Of a DNA stretch of 64,000 nt, positions 1 through 8,768 are shown piece by piece. Position 1 is the first letter of the stretch, and every line of letters starts with the position of its first letter. The notes under the pieces were generated by a model, which saw nothing but the letters and a program-made list of their open reading frames with translations, had not been told where the DNA came from and ran no database searches. A program made the position numbers and the translations under genes. The stretch spans positions 186,001 to 250,000 of the forward strand of contig NZ_JBHUEK010000010.1 of NCBI RefSeq assembly GCF_042680725.1. Direction: 5' to 3'. The DNA comes from Ferdinandcohnia salidurans (GTDB lineage: Bacteria; Bacillota; Bacilli; Bacillales; Bacillaceae_L).

Positions 1-2324
1 AATGTTTCATAGTTTTCTGACCATTCCATTGGGAAGTAAAGGCCTCTTTCTTGTACCCAGTTATCCCAGTCATTGTCAGTAATCTTGTTAGGAAAATTAA
101 AGAGATCATGCTCTGGTTGAAGTACATCAACTTTTGCATTTTCATCCGTTACGCGCCAGCGAATGGATGGGGTTCCAATTTTTAAATAGTGAGGTGGTGT
201 TAACTCAGCATCCCATGGATCTGCTGCAGTCACGTATTGCATGACCAAATGTCCACCATTTTCCACATATTCAAGCAATCTTTCATTATTTGCTAGTAGA
301 TCCTCTCTACCAAGAGTTGCACGAATCCCCGTAACGATTGTATCGTATTGTGAGAGATCTCCAGTGGCTAAATCTTCTGGAGTTAGCTTTGTAATATCGA
401 ACCCTGCATTAATGAAAGAATCAGCAATTGTGTCAAAGCCGCTGTCGATGTAACCAACTTTAAGATTATCTGGTTTTAATAATTCAAAAGCAACACCGTT
501 AATGGCAGCAGGATACATGAAGTAAGAATCATTAATATGCTCATATTTAATTTCTTGTACAGTCGTGTTGTAAGACTTTCCATCTGCTTCTGCGATTGCT
601 GCAATTGTAAAATTACCCTCTGCGACAGTTGAAGGTGGTACTAATGTGAATGATACTACTTTTTCCTCGAATCTTTCTGTGAAGTTTACTTCTCCTACAG
701 CAGGTTCACTCGTCCAGCCTTTTGGTAAGTCCAAAGAAACCTTTGCAGTTTTAGCTCCATTGGCATAGTTTTTCACCTTAACTGAAACTGGGATTTCATC
801 TTGAACATTAGCTGTATTTACCGTAATGTTTACTGGATCCGGTGTAACGCTTAACTCAGGAAGAACACTTACCGTATTATCTAAGTCGATAACAGATGTC
901 GTTTCCACACCATTTTCCTTAAATGTTAACTGTGCTTGAATCGAAGCATGATCATAAGGTTGAAAATACTCTGCATCAGCTGGAACAGTTACATTAAAAC
1001 TCACAGTCTTTGATTCACCTGGCTTTAAATGCTTTAACTGACTCGCACCTTCATGCTTCCAGTTTTCAGGAGTCAGTAAAGCCGCTTCAATATGATGAAT
1101 TTTTTGCTTACCGTTATTTGTTACCGTAACCTCTACTTGAGTTTGTTCACCTTGTGTCAATACGTAAGAACCAATTTCACTATCAACAGCTAAGTTTGAA
1201 GAGACTAAGCTTACCTGTTGAAGCTGTTCTTCTTTTAGTTCAAGCTTATGAAGCAGGTCATTTTTAAGTGCATCATCTAGTTTACCTGATTTTGTCGTTG
1301 AGATTAATTTTTGAACAGAGCGTAAAGCTTTTTGAGACTCAGGTAAAATTGCCTCGCGATTTGGGTAAAGCTCAATAATTTTTTCTAGATTATTTTGCAA
1401 TATGTCTAATTGCTCGCTGATATTTTTAGCAGGAACGATGTCTGCCCAAGCCTGGAAATCATAAGGTACTCCTGCAAATAAATCAAATGTTTCTGTATCT
1501 ACTGCTGATTTTTCTAATTTCAGATGTTGTTGCTTTGGTTCAACTGGAATATCACGTCCCATTCCTTGGCTTTTATGTAGGTATCTTGAAGCTTCACCAA
1601 GTTGTGGGTAACTCATTCCATAGATTGGATCATAATCGCCGATTTCAATAGATGTTGTAGCTTCGGCTTCTGAAACTGGTAAGTAAAGTTTTTTAATCTG
1701 CCAAGGCTCTAACCCATTTTCTAATTGCTCTGGGAAAACAGATGGATCTGCGGCATCTTCAAAAGCTTTAACAGATAAGATATTGATCAATCTGTGATGT
1801 CCGTGTTGGCTATCAACATTTAGGAAGGAAGGCATGACAATATCAGGTTGATAGGTTCTAATAAATTTGATAAGACGTTCGTACGTGACGTCCTCTCCCC
1901 ATTTTTCAAGTGTTTCATCTGGTGATTTGGAAAAACCGAAATCATAAATCGCATCAGAGGTTGTTTCACTTAAGTGATAGGCTTTTACACCATTTACCTT
2001 TGCGGCTTCTATCATTTCATTTGAACGAATAATTCCAAGCGCATTTCCTAGTTCGTTTCCGATTGCGTTTTGACCGCCTTCACCGCGGTTAGCTATTAAA
2101 CTTGCTGTTTTAACACCTAGCCCTCGGGATAAATAGGCTAGAAAATCACTACGTTCATCATCTGGGTGAGCACCTGTGTTTAAGAAAGTGACGGTGGTAT
2201 CTAGAGGCTTAACTGCATTCCAAAGTTCAACATCGGCTTCACTTTGTTCTTGTGCTAGACTGAGTGGTGGGAATAATGAAGCAAGTAAAAGAATGGACAT
2301 CAATACATAGAGACATTTCTTCAT
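1..2324 (-). CDS. Secreted PIG-L family deacetylase, multidomain (3' end outside window)
   Basis: The reading frame is open from an ATG at 2324 to the left edge, so at least 774 residues are present and the C-terminus is missing. The N-terminus is a signal peptide (lysines, then a hydrophobic stretch to about residue 24). Residues 50-57 read TGAHPDDE, the zinc-binding signature of PIG-L/LmbE N-deacetylases, and a later VDSQHGHH supplies the second histidine cluster. After about residue 330 come beta-rich repeats like NEW3/NPCBM-associated domains, and the visible C-terminal part has a glutamine-amidotransferase-like look. PIG-L enzymes remove acetyl or acyl groups from N-acetylglucosamine-type substrates. 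Being exported and divergent from a ROK repressor with a shared operator type, it probably processes the substrate outside the cell before ABC import. Substrate unknown. Confidence 0.88.
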   Translation of the reverse strand, partial: MKKCLYVLMSILLLASLFPPLSLAQEQSEADVELWNAVKPLDTTVTFLNTGAHPDDERSDFLAYLSRGLGVKTASLIANRGEGGQNAIGNELGNALGIIRSNEMIEAAKVNGVKAYHLSETTSDAIYDFGFSKSPDETLEKWGEDVTYERLIKFIRTYQPDIVMPSFLNVDSQHGHHRLINILSVKAFEDAADPSVFPEQLENGLEPWQIKKLYLPVSEAEATTSIEIGDYDPIYGMSYPQLGEASRYLHKSQGMGRDIPVEPKQQHLKLEKSAVDTETFDLFAGVPYDFQAWADIVPAKNISEQLDILQNNLEKIIELYPNREAILPESQKALRSVQKLISTTKSGKLDDALKNDLLHKLELKEEQLQQVSLVSSNLAVDSEIGSYVLTQGEQTQVEVTVTNNGKQKIHHIEAALLTPENWKHEGASQLKHLKPGESKTVSFNVTVPADAEYFQPYDHASIQAQLTFKENGVETTSVIDLDNTVSVLPELSVTPDPVNITVNTANVQDEIPVSVKVKNYANGAKTAKVSLDLPKGWTSEPAVGEVNFTERFEEKVVSFTLVPPSTVAEGNFTIAAIAEADGKSYNTTVQEIKYEHINDSYFMYPAAINGVAFELLKPDNLKVGYIDSGFDTIADSFINAGFDITKLTPEDLATGDLSQYDTIVTGIRATLGREDLLANNERLLEYVENGGHLVMQYVTAADPWDAELTPPHYLKIGTPSIRWRVTDENAKVDVLQPEHDLFNFPNKITDNDWDNWVQERGLYFPMEWSENYET

Positions 2325-2384
2325 TTTGTAACCCCTTTCAATTTTAGGTAAAAAAATCTACAAAACTCTCCTTTCTTAGGATTT

Positions 2385-2413
2385 TTAGTTAGTAATTATA
2401 ACTAACTAACTAA
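2385..2413. promoter_or_regulatory. ROK/XylR-type operator of the PIG-L gene
   Basis: TTAGTTAGT (2385-2393), a 7-base spacer, then ACTAACTAA (2401-2409) form a perfect 9-bp inverted repeat, with one more CTAA on the right. Its core TTAGTTA-N11-TAACTAA has the layout of the Bacillus XylR operator (TTAGTTT-N11-AAACTAA, established knowledge). It lies just downstream of the predicted start of transcription, where a bound repressor would block. A second copy precedes the ROK gene. Confidence 0.75.
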
Positions 2414-2433
2414 TGATCATACCTTCAATTCGA

Positions 2434-2461
2434 ATTATATATCCTTTCTGAATATTGTAAA
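2434..2461 (-). promoter_or_regulatory. Probable sigma-A promoter of the PIG-L gene
   Basis: Read on the minus strand there is TTTACA (2461-2456), a 16-base spacer, then TATAAT (2439-2434). Transcription would begin near 2427, just before the inverted repeat at 2385-2413. Confidence 0.55.
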
Positions 2462-2592
2462 TATTACCAAATAACTATTTGCTATTTCTTTGTAGGTATA
2501 ACGTAGGAGGCATATAGTTTTAGGACAAACCGTTGATATAATAGTAATAATCAGCTTTACCAGTGTACTTAGTAAATTTAGAAAATTTAGTA

Positions 2593-2608
2593 TTGTAAAC
2601 GATATCAA
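2593..2608 (+). promoter_or_regulatory. CcpA cre box upstream of the ROK gene
   Basis: TTGTAAACGATATCAA matches the catabolite-responsive element consensus TGWAANCGNTNWCA at every position. It overlaps the proposed -35 of the ROK gene promoter, so CcpA binding should repress. This implies that the locus is catabolic and switched off by preferred sugars. Confidence 0.72.
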
Positions 2609-2621
2609 ATTGTTATATAGT
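2593..2621 (+). promoter_or_regulatory. Probable sigma-A promoter of the ROK gene
   Basis: TTGTAA (2593-2598), a 17-base spacer, then TATAGT (2616-2621). The predicted start is near 2628, immediately before the operator at 2631-2655. Confidence 0.55.
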
Positions 2622-2630
2622 GTAGTTGAA

Positions 2631-2655
2631 TTAGTTAAACTTACTAACTAACTAA
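2631..2655. promoter_or_regulatory. ROK/XylR-type operator of the ROK gene
   Basis: TTAGTTA (2631-2637), 11 bases, then TAACTAA (2649-2655): the same half-sites and spacing as the copy at 2385-2413. It sits between the predicted transcription start and the ROK ribosome binding site, which suggests autorepression together with control of the divergent PIG-L gene. Confidence 0.72.
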
Positions 2656-2676
2656 ACGAAATAAGGCCGTGATGCT

Positions 2677-3882
2677 ATGAATAGACTACCATCCCATCTT
2701 CATGTAAGAACGAATAATAAAAAAATGGTCCTACAATGTATTCGAATTTATCAACCAATTTCAAGGGCAGAAATATCTGAAAAACTAAATATTAGTAAAC
2801 CGACTGTTTCCTTATTGGTTGATGAACTAGTACGAGAAAATTGGATTCATGAAAAGGGAAATGGTGAATCCTCCTCACAAGGAGGAAGAAGGCCTATTCA
2901 TCTTTATTTTAATGAAAACGCTGCTTATGTAATTGGAACAGACATTGGAGGCACAAAGGTAAGAATTATTATTTCCGATCTGAATGGAAAGATGCTCTGT
3001 TCAACAAGCTTTAGCACAAGTAAGTACTTAGAAAGTGGCTTAGTCAAACAAATACATAAAGAGGTTCAAGAGTTGATTCAAAGTAGTCAACTCGACCCAG
3101 CAAAGATATTGGGTATGGGAATAGGCGTACCAGGTATTACAGAAACGGCATCAGGCGTTGTTGTCGAAGCACCAAGTTTAAATTGGGTTCGTTATCCGCT
3201 TTTGATGGAGGCAGAACAATATTTTTCTTTCCCAATCTTTGTAGATAATGATGTGAATGTAGCCGTTCTTGGAGAACAATGGTTAGGAAACGCGAAGAAT
3301 AAGGAAAATGTTTTATTTATAGCCGTCGGAACTGGTATTGGGAGTGGCATTATTATTCAAAATCAGTTATATCGTGGCTCTTCAAATGCGGCTGGGGAAT
3401 TCGGATATATCGTCACTGATAAGAACGATATAAAAAATGAATTTAAACCCACTTTTCACCGGTATGGATATCTTGAAAGTGTTGCTGGAGGAAAAGCAAT
3501 TGGAGAAAAGGTAACAAAACTGATTTTGCAACACGAGGGTCACCCTTTGTATAAAGAGGCACTGAATTCTGAAATCACAGGAGAGCAGGCATTTTCACTG
3601 GCAAAAGCTGGTGATGAGATTGCCCAAACAGTGGTCGATGAAGCGATTGAACATCTTGCATATGGAATCATTAATGCAGCCACTCTATTAAATCCAGAAA
3701 TTATCTTATTAGATGGCGGTGTCATGAAATCATCCGATTACATTCTTCCTAAATTACGGCTTATTGTCCAAAGGTATCTTCCGAGTTCGGTTGAATTACA
3801 ATTGTCGCAATTAGGTGAACATGCAGGCGTGCTTGGAGCTATCTCGCTATTCCTCAGAGAGCATGAAAGTATTTTAAACTAG
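2677..3882 (+). CDS. ROK family transcriptional repressor (XylR/NagC-like)
   Basis: 401 residues. Residues about 10-65 form a winged helix-turn-helix (AEISEKLNISKPTVSLLVDE). From about residue 85 a ROK sugar-kinase-like domain follows, with the phosphate-binding GTDIGGTK at 87-94, a VDNDVN segment and a C-terminal LLDGGV segment. The zinc motif usual in ROK proteins (GH followed by CxCGxxGC) is absent: the corresponding stretch after AGEFGYI has no cysteines. It lies between the divergent PIG-L gene and the ABC/creatininase/lyase genes and next to two XylR-like operators, so it is very likely the local repressor released by a sugar or sugar derivative. The effector is unknown. Confidence 0.9.
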   Translation: MNRLPSHLHVRTNNKKMVLQCIRIYQPISRAEISEKLNISKPTVSLLVDELVRENWIHEKGNGESSSQGGRRPIHLYFNENAAYVIGTDIGGTKVRIIISDLNGKMLCSTSFSTSKYLESGLVKQIHKEVQELIQSSQLDPAKILGMGIGVPGITETASGVVVEAPSLNWVRYPLLMEAEQYFSFPIFVDNDVNVAVLGEQWLGNAKNKENVLFIAVGTGIGSGIIIQNQLYRGSSNAAGEFGYIVTDKNDIKNEFKPTFHRYGYLESVAGGKAIGEKVTKLILQHEGHPLYKEALNSEITGEQAFSLAKAGDEIAQTVVDEAIEHLAYGIINAATLLNPEIILLDGGVMKSSDYILPKLRLIVQRYLPSSVELQLSQLGEHAGVLGAISLFLREHESILN

Positions 3883-4007
3883 CTGGAATAGCAGAATACA
3901 CATCATTTTTCTGCATATTTTATAGCAAGCTCTTATTCTATTCGATTCTTTAGTAGGTCAAATGGTCCTGCTTTTGAATAAATAAAAATGATTTAAGGGG
4001 GATTCTT

Positions 4008-5099
4008 ATGTTTAAAAAGAAGCATTTTTTAGTTCTTTTGATTGCAGCATTGATGCTTTTTGTATCAGCATGCTCTGGTAGTTCTTCTACTGAGGAAGAG
4101 GAGCCAGCTAAGGGAAATGACGAAGGCAAAACGGAAGAAACAGCTGAAGCAAGTGGTAACCTCGTAATTTATACAGCTCGTGACCAAACAATTGTGGATC
4201 AAGTTGTTGGGATGTTCAATGAAAAGTACCCAGATGTTAAGGTTGATGTATTAACAATGGGTGCTCAACAAGTTCTTGAGCGTGTTCGTGGAGAAAAAGC
4301 AAATCCACAAGCTGACTTCTGGTGGGGAGGAACGCAATCCGCGTTCATGACAGCAGCAGATGAAGATTTACTTGAATCATTTAAGCCAAGCTTTGATGCT
4401 AGTATTCTTCCAGAACACAAGGATGCTGAAGGACGTTGGTATGGTGAAATGCTTTTACCAGAGGTAATCATGATTAACTCTGACATGCTGTCTAAAGAAG
4501 AAGCTCCACAAGATTGGGATGATCTTCTAGACCCAAAATGGAAGGATGAAATCATTATCCGTGGTGTATTAGCATCTGGAACGATGAGAACCATCTACTC
4601 TGCAATGATTCATGAGCAAGGTGCTGATAATCCAGATGCTGGGTACGAATGGCTTGCAAAATTAGATGCGAATACAAAAGAATATGCACAAGATCCTACT
4701 AATCTATACTTAAAGCTTGCTCGTCAAGAGGGATCTATTTCTCTTTGGAACCTTCAAGACATTTTAATCCAAAAAAATCAGCACAACCAACCATTTGATT
4801 TCGTGTATCCAGAAAGTGGTGCACCAATCTTAGTTGATGCTGTTGGTCTTGTGAAAAATGCAAAGAACCTTGAGAATGCAAAATTATTCTATGAGTTCTT
4901 GTTTGAACCAGAGACACGTACAACATTAGCAGAAGATTTATACCAAATTCCAACTCGTACAGACATCGACAAGTCTACAATGCCAGATTGGTACCAAGAG
5001 CTTGAATTGAAGTCATTAGATCTTGATTGGTCAGTAATGGCTGAAAAAGAAGCTGAGTGGATGCAACATTGGGATGAAAATATCAAAGGTAAAAATTAA
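4008..5099 (+). CDS. ABC transporter substrate-binding lipoprotein (family 1, Fe/polyamine-like)
   Basis: 363 residues. A lipoprotein signal ends in VSAC with the lipidated cysteine at residue 22, followed by an acidic, low-complexity linker. The mature part starts GNLVIYTARDQTIVDQVV and resembles periplasmic binding proteins of the ferric-iron/2-aminoethylphosphonate/polyamine group. It is the first gene of an importer with the ATPase and fused permease downstream; a stem-loop follows it, as is common after binding-protein genes. RBS AAGGGGG precedes the ATG. The family alone does not tell the ligand. The sugar-type regulator and downstream enzymes suggest an organic compound or its metal chelate. 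Confidence 0.87.
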   Translation: MFKKKHFLVLLIAALMLFVSACSGSSSTEEEEPAKGNDEGKTEETAEASGNLVIYTARDQTIVDQVVGMFNEKYPDVKVDVLTMGAQQVLERVRGEKANPQADFWWGGTQSAFMTAADEDLLESFKPSFDASILPEHKDAEGRWYGEMLLPEVIMINSDMLSKEEAPQDWDDLLDPKWKDEIIIRGVLASGTMRTIYSAMIHEQGADNPDAGYEWLAKLDANTKEYAQDPTNLYLKLARQEGSISLWNLQDILIQKNQHNQPFDFVYPESGAPILVDAVGLVKNAKNLENAKLFYEFLFEPETRTTLAEDLYQIPTRTDIDKSTMPDWYQELELKSLDLDWSVMAEKEAEWMQHWDENIKGKN

Positions 5100-5110
5100 T
5101 AAGTTCTTGT

Positions 5111-5146
5111 AAGAGGGGTGAAGATTTGTTTTCACCCCCTTTTTAA
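5111..5146 (+). terminator. Intercistronic stem-loop after the binding-protein gene
   Basis: AGAGGGGTGAA pairs with TTCACCCCCTTTTT around a 7-base loop, followed by a short T run. It probably gives partial termination or 3' protection, so that the binding protein is made in excess over the ATPase and permease. Confidence 0.6.
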
Positions 5147-5185
5147 AGGTTAGGAAGTAGTACTTTATACAGCGAGGTGTTTGGT

Positions 5186-6256
5186 TTGAAAAATGTAAGA
5201 CTTGATCATGTTAGTAAAATGTTTGGTAAAGCAAAAGGGGTAGAAAACGTAAATATCGATGTAAAACCTGGTGAGTTTTTCACATTTTTAGGTCCATCAG
5301 GATGTGGGAAAACAACGACATTGCGGATGATAGCGGGATTTTATTTTCCTACAGAGGGTAAAATTCTGTTTGATAATAAAGATGTAACAACGCTTCAACC
5401 AAACAAGCGTAACATTGGTATGGTATTCCAAAACTACGCACTATTCCCACATATGACCGTATTTGAAAATATTGCATTCGGTCTTGAAGTACGTAAATTA
5501 CCGAAAGCCGTTATTAAAGAAAAGGTAGAAAAAGCACAAAAGCTTGTTCACCTTGATCAATATGGTACGCGTAAAATCAATGAGTTATCTGGTGGACAAC
5601 AGCAGCGTGTTGCTTTAGCGCGTGCACTCGTTATTGAACCGGATATTCTTCTGCTTGATGAACCACTATCAAACTTAGATGCGAAGCTTCGTGAGGAAAC
5701 GAGAATTGAGATTAAGAGATTGCAAGTTGAATTAGGTGTCACAACGATCTATGTTACTCATGACCAAACGGAAGCCATGACGATGTCTGATCGCATAATG
5801 GTTATGAAAGATGGAGTCGTTCAGCAAATTGGCACTCCTCAAGAAATCTATAATCGTCCTTCCAACCACTTTGTAGCCTCCTTTATTGGAGAATCCAATA
5901 TTGTTAATGGCGAAGTTGTTGAAATTAATGGTGACGCAGTCAAAGTGAAATTGGAAGAGGATGTTTTCGTAACAGGTTCAATGACTCAATCTGCAAATGG
6001 GAAAAAGCTTGTTGTAGGTGAAAAAATCAAATGCTCGATTCGACCGGAAGCATTGCATGAAGGACCAGGTGTGAACCAATTAACAGGCACGGTTCAGCTT
6101 GTTGAATTTACAGGAGTCAGTATCAATTATCTTGTGAAAGTAGGATCCAATGTTATAAAGGTCATGATTATTAACAAAGGCAACAAAATTTTAAGTCGCG
6201 GTGATTCAATTACCCTTCACGTACCCGAAAATGGAATTTACTTGATAGGCGAATAG
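5186..6256 (+). CDS. ABC transporter ATP-binding protein (PotA/FbpC type)
   Basis: About 356 residues from a TTG at 5186. An upstream GTG at 5177 lies within the ribosome binding site GAGGTG, so TTG with a 6-base spacing is the better start. Walker A is GPSGCGKTT, the Q-loop is FQNYALFPH, the signature is LSGGQQQRVALARAL, Walker B is ILLLDEPLSNLD, and the H-loop is VTHDQ. The last 120 residues form a TOBE/OB-type domain, as in PotA, MalK and FbpC. It powers the importer formed with the neighbouring binding protein and the fused permease. Confidence 0.92.
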   Translation: MKNVRLDHVSKMFGKAKGVENVNIDVKPGEFFTFLGPSGCGKTTTLRMIAGFYFPTEGKILFDNKDVTTLQPNKRNIGMVFQNYALFPHMTVFENIAFGLEVRKLPKAVIKEKVEKAQKLVHLDQYGTRKINELSGGQQQRVALARALVIEPDILLLDEPLSNLDAKLREETRIEIKRLQVELGVTTIYVTHDQTEAMTMSDRIMVMKDGVVQQIGTPQEIYNRPSNHFVASFIGESNIVNGEVVEINGDAVKVKLEEDVFVTGSMTQSANGKKLVVGEKIKCSIRPEALHEGPGVNQLTGTVQLVEFTGVSINYLVKVGSNVIKVMIINKGNKILSRGDSITLHVPENGIYLIGE

Positions 6257-6267
6257 GAGGTGAAAGA

Positions 6268-7995
6268 ATGAGTGCGAATCAAAGTACAGTCGTGCAAGAG
6301 CACTGGTGGGCACGACTTACCCGTTCAAAATATTTTGTGTATGTGTTAATTTCTCCATTGTTTTTAGTGTTATTAGCTTATGTTATTTATCCGTTTTATC
6401 AAACGTTTATTCAATCCGTGGTCGGTGAAGAAGGTGCAAATCTCGAAAATTACCAACGCTTCTTTGGTTTAACAAGTACAGCAAACCTAGAGGCGCTTTG
6501 GACAAGTATATATATATCGGTAATAAGTGTAATTACGTGTGCCATTGTTGGTGTCACGATGGCATTTTTAATGGAACGTTACGAATTCCCAGGAAGAAAA
6601 ATTCTCTCTGTCTTAATTCTAATACCGATGGCGTTACCACCACTAGTTGGGGTACTGTCATTTACCTTCCTTTATGGGGAAAGTGGGATTATTCCAAGAG
6701 CTGTCCAAGCGCTATTTAATCTGGAAGAGGTTCCATTTGCCTTAAGAGGTGTCGTTGGGGTAATAGTGGTACACACCTTTACAATGTATACGTATTTTTA
6801 CTTAACGGCGGCTGCAGCAATCAAAGGGTTAGATCCTTCATTGGAAGAGGCAGCAACAAGCCTTGGATCAGGAAGAATTCGCATTTGGAGAAGGGTAATC
6901 CTACCAATGCTGACTCCAGCACTCGTAGCTTCTTCATTACTTGTATTTATGATTTCAATGGCTTCTTATACAGCTCCCTTAATGTTCGGTGTAGAAAGAA
7001 CCATGACGATGCAAATCTATCTATCTCGTACAAATGGAGATTTAGATATGGCGGCAACGCAATCTACAATTCTATCCATTGTGTCGATTTCGTTCTTAAT
7101 TTTAATGAGATGGTATCAAGGAAGACGTAACTTCCAAAACCAAAGCAAAGGGATCAGTGTTCATAGAACTGAATTACGTTCCCCATTTGTAAAATACTTA
7201 TCGATGTTCCTTTCATTTGTTGGGGTTATTATCTTAATGCTTCCAATTCTTGTCCTCGTGCTTATTTCGTTTTCCGTGGACGGGGAATGGACGGTACAGA
7301 TTATCCCAACTGCGTACACCCTGCAACACTATATTGACCTGTTTACAGATGAACGAACATGGCGTCCAATTTGGAACAGTTTACAGATGAGTTTTGTCGC
7401 AACAGCAGGTAATATCCTGTTTGGTGTGGCAGCGGCCTATGCAATGGTTCGGACGAAATTTAAAGGGAAAGCCTTATTAGATATTCTAATCATGGTTCCT
7501 TGGGCATTACCTGGTACGGTTGTAGCGGTTAACTTAATTGCAGCATTTAGTGAACCTAACGTATTCAGTTTTAACCAAGTGTTAATCGGAACCTTCTGGA
7601 TTTTACCTTTGGCTTATTTTGTACGACATTTACCACTTATCTTCCGTTCTACTTCTGCAGCTTTAATGCAAATGGATGAATCAGTAGAGGAAGCAGCGCG
7701 AAGCTTAGGTGCCAATTGGTGGTACACATTTAGAAGAGTCGTTGTTCCAATGGCCTTCTCAGGTATTCTTGCTGGTACGTTGCTAGCATTAGTTCAAGGG
7801 TTAGGTGAATTCGTTGCTTCAATCCTGATCTATAGTACGTCAACGATGCCACTATCAGTTGCGATATTCCAAAAAATGTACGCTTTCCAATTTGGAACTG
7901 CGTGTGCATACGGCGTGCTTCAAATCATTTTAATAATTACAGTTCTATTTATTTCACAAAAGATTACGGATGGAAAAGCAGGCTCCGCAATCTAA
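6268..7995 (+). CDS. ABC transporter permease, two fused membrane domains (FbpB/ThiP-like)
   Basis: 575 residues with two homologous halves of about six membrane segments each. Each half carries an EAA coupling motif: LEEAATSLGSGRIRIWRRVILP in the first and VEEAARSLGANWWYTFRRVVVP in the second. One polypeptide therefore provides both membrane subunits, as is usual for iron- and thiamine-type importers. It starts 11 bases after the ATPase gene with RBS AGGAGGTG. The next gene's ribosome binding site lies at this gene's stop, so they are probably one operon. Confidence 0.9.
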   Translation: MSANQSTVVQEHWWARLTRSKYFVYVLISPLFLVLLAYVIYPFYQTFIQSVVGEEGANLENYQRFFGLTSTANLEALWTSIYISVISVITCAIVGVTMAFLMERYEFPGRKILSVLILIPMALPPLVGVLSFTFLYGESGIIPRAVQALFNLEEVPFALRGVVGVIVVHTFTMYTYFYLTAAAAIKGLDPSLEEAATSLGSGRIRIWRRVILPMLTPALVASSLLVFMISMASYTAPLMFGVERTMTMQIYLSRTNGDLDMAATQSTILSIVSISFLILMRWYQGRRNFQNQSKGISVHRTELRSPFVKYLSMFLSFVGVIILMLPILVLVLISFSVDGEWTVQIIPTAYTLQHYIDLFTDERTWRPIWNSLQMSFVATAGNILFGVAAAYAMVRTKFKGKALLDILIMVPWALPGTVVAVNLIAAFSEPNVFSFNQVLIGTFWILPLAYFVRHLPLIFRSTSAALMQMDESVEEAARSLGANWWYTFRRVVVPMAFSGILAGTLLALVQGLGEFVASILIYSTSTMPLSVAIFQKMYAFQFGTACAYGVLQIILIITVLFISQKITDGKAGSAI

Positions 7996-8014
7996 GAAGG
8001 GGGATATTTTTAAT

Positions 8015-8767
8015 ATGAAGGCTAGTGATGTTCACGGAAGAGACTTGAAGACGTTGGAGCAGGCAACATTTGCGGTTGTGCCATTAGGGAGCTTTGAGTA
8101 CCACGGGCCGCATTCTCCTTTAGGAACTGATATTATCCTTGCTGATGGATTTGCAGATTTAATTGATGATGATCTAGGTGGAGCCGTTTTGCCAACGGTT
8201 CCCTATACAGCATGTCCTGGAAAAACTTCTAAATATCAAGGGACGATCCCGATTCGACCAAGTATTATCACCGAATATTTAATTGATATAACGATGGGAA
8301 TTATCAACCAAGGGATTAAAAGGATCGTTCTTTTAAATGCTCATGATGCCAATATGGGAGTTTCTCGAACAGTCGCTGAATATGTGACAGGGAAACATAC
8401 GGACGCTAGCTTCTTGTTAATCAACTGGTGGCAGATGGTTGCGATCGATGCTGCTGAAGAGATCGGTTTTGTGGGGACAAAAGGTAGAGGCCATGGTGGC
8501 CCATATGAAATGTCCGCGGTAAAAGCATTTCGTCCCGATTTGGTGCATGTACAAGAAGGGGACACAGAATTTAAAGAGGTGACCCCACTTTCTTCTATGC
8601 CATATGTTCTAGTAGAAGGAACACCGAGAGCCTGGGATGGCTATACAGGTCTAATTCAACAAACCTCCTATGAAAAAGGAAAGTTAATTGTAGAAAAGGC
8701 AGCGGTAAACATGAATGAATTAATCAAAAATTGGATCGCAGATAAAGAAACAGAAGGGATTGACTAG
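8015..8767 (+). CDS. Creatininase family amidohydrolase
   Basis: About 250 residues from the ATG at 8015, which has the strong RBS AAGAAGGGGGA. An in-frame ATG at 7970 lies inside the permease gene and has no RBS. Motifs of the creatininase/MftE fold are visible: PLGSFEYHGPHSPLGTD near the N-terminus (Glu, His and Asp metal ligands), NAHDANMG in place of the usual NGHGGN, and GHGGPYEMSA in place of GHAGExETS. Family members hydrolyse cyclic amides (creatinine) or small amide bonds using two metal ions. Here it probably opens an amide or lactam in the imported compound. The actual substrate cannot be deduced. Confidence 0.85.
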   Translation: MKASDVHGRDLKTLEQATFAVVPLGSFEYHGPHSPLGTDIILADGFADLIDDDLGGAVLPTVPYTACPGKTSKYQGTIPIRPSIITEYLIDITMGIINQGIKRIVLLNAHDANMGVSRTVAEYVTGKHTDASFLLINWWQMVAIDAAEEIGFVGTKGRGHGGPYEMSAVKAFRPDLVHVQEGDTEFKEVTPLSSMPYVLVEGTPRAWDGYTGLIQQTSYEKGKLIVEKAAVNMNELIKNWIADKETEGID

Positions 8768-8768
8768 A

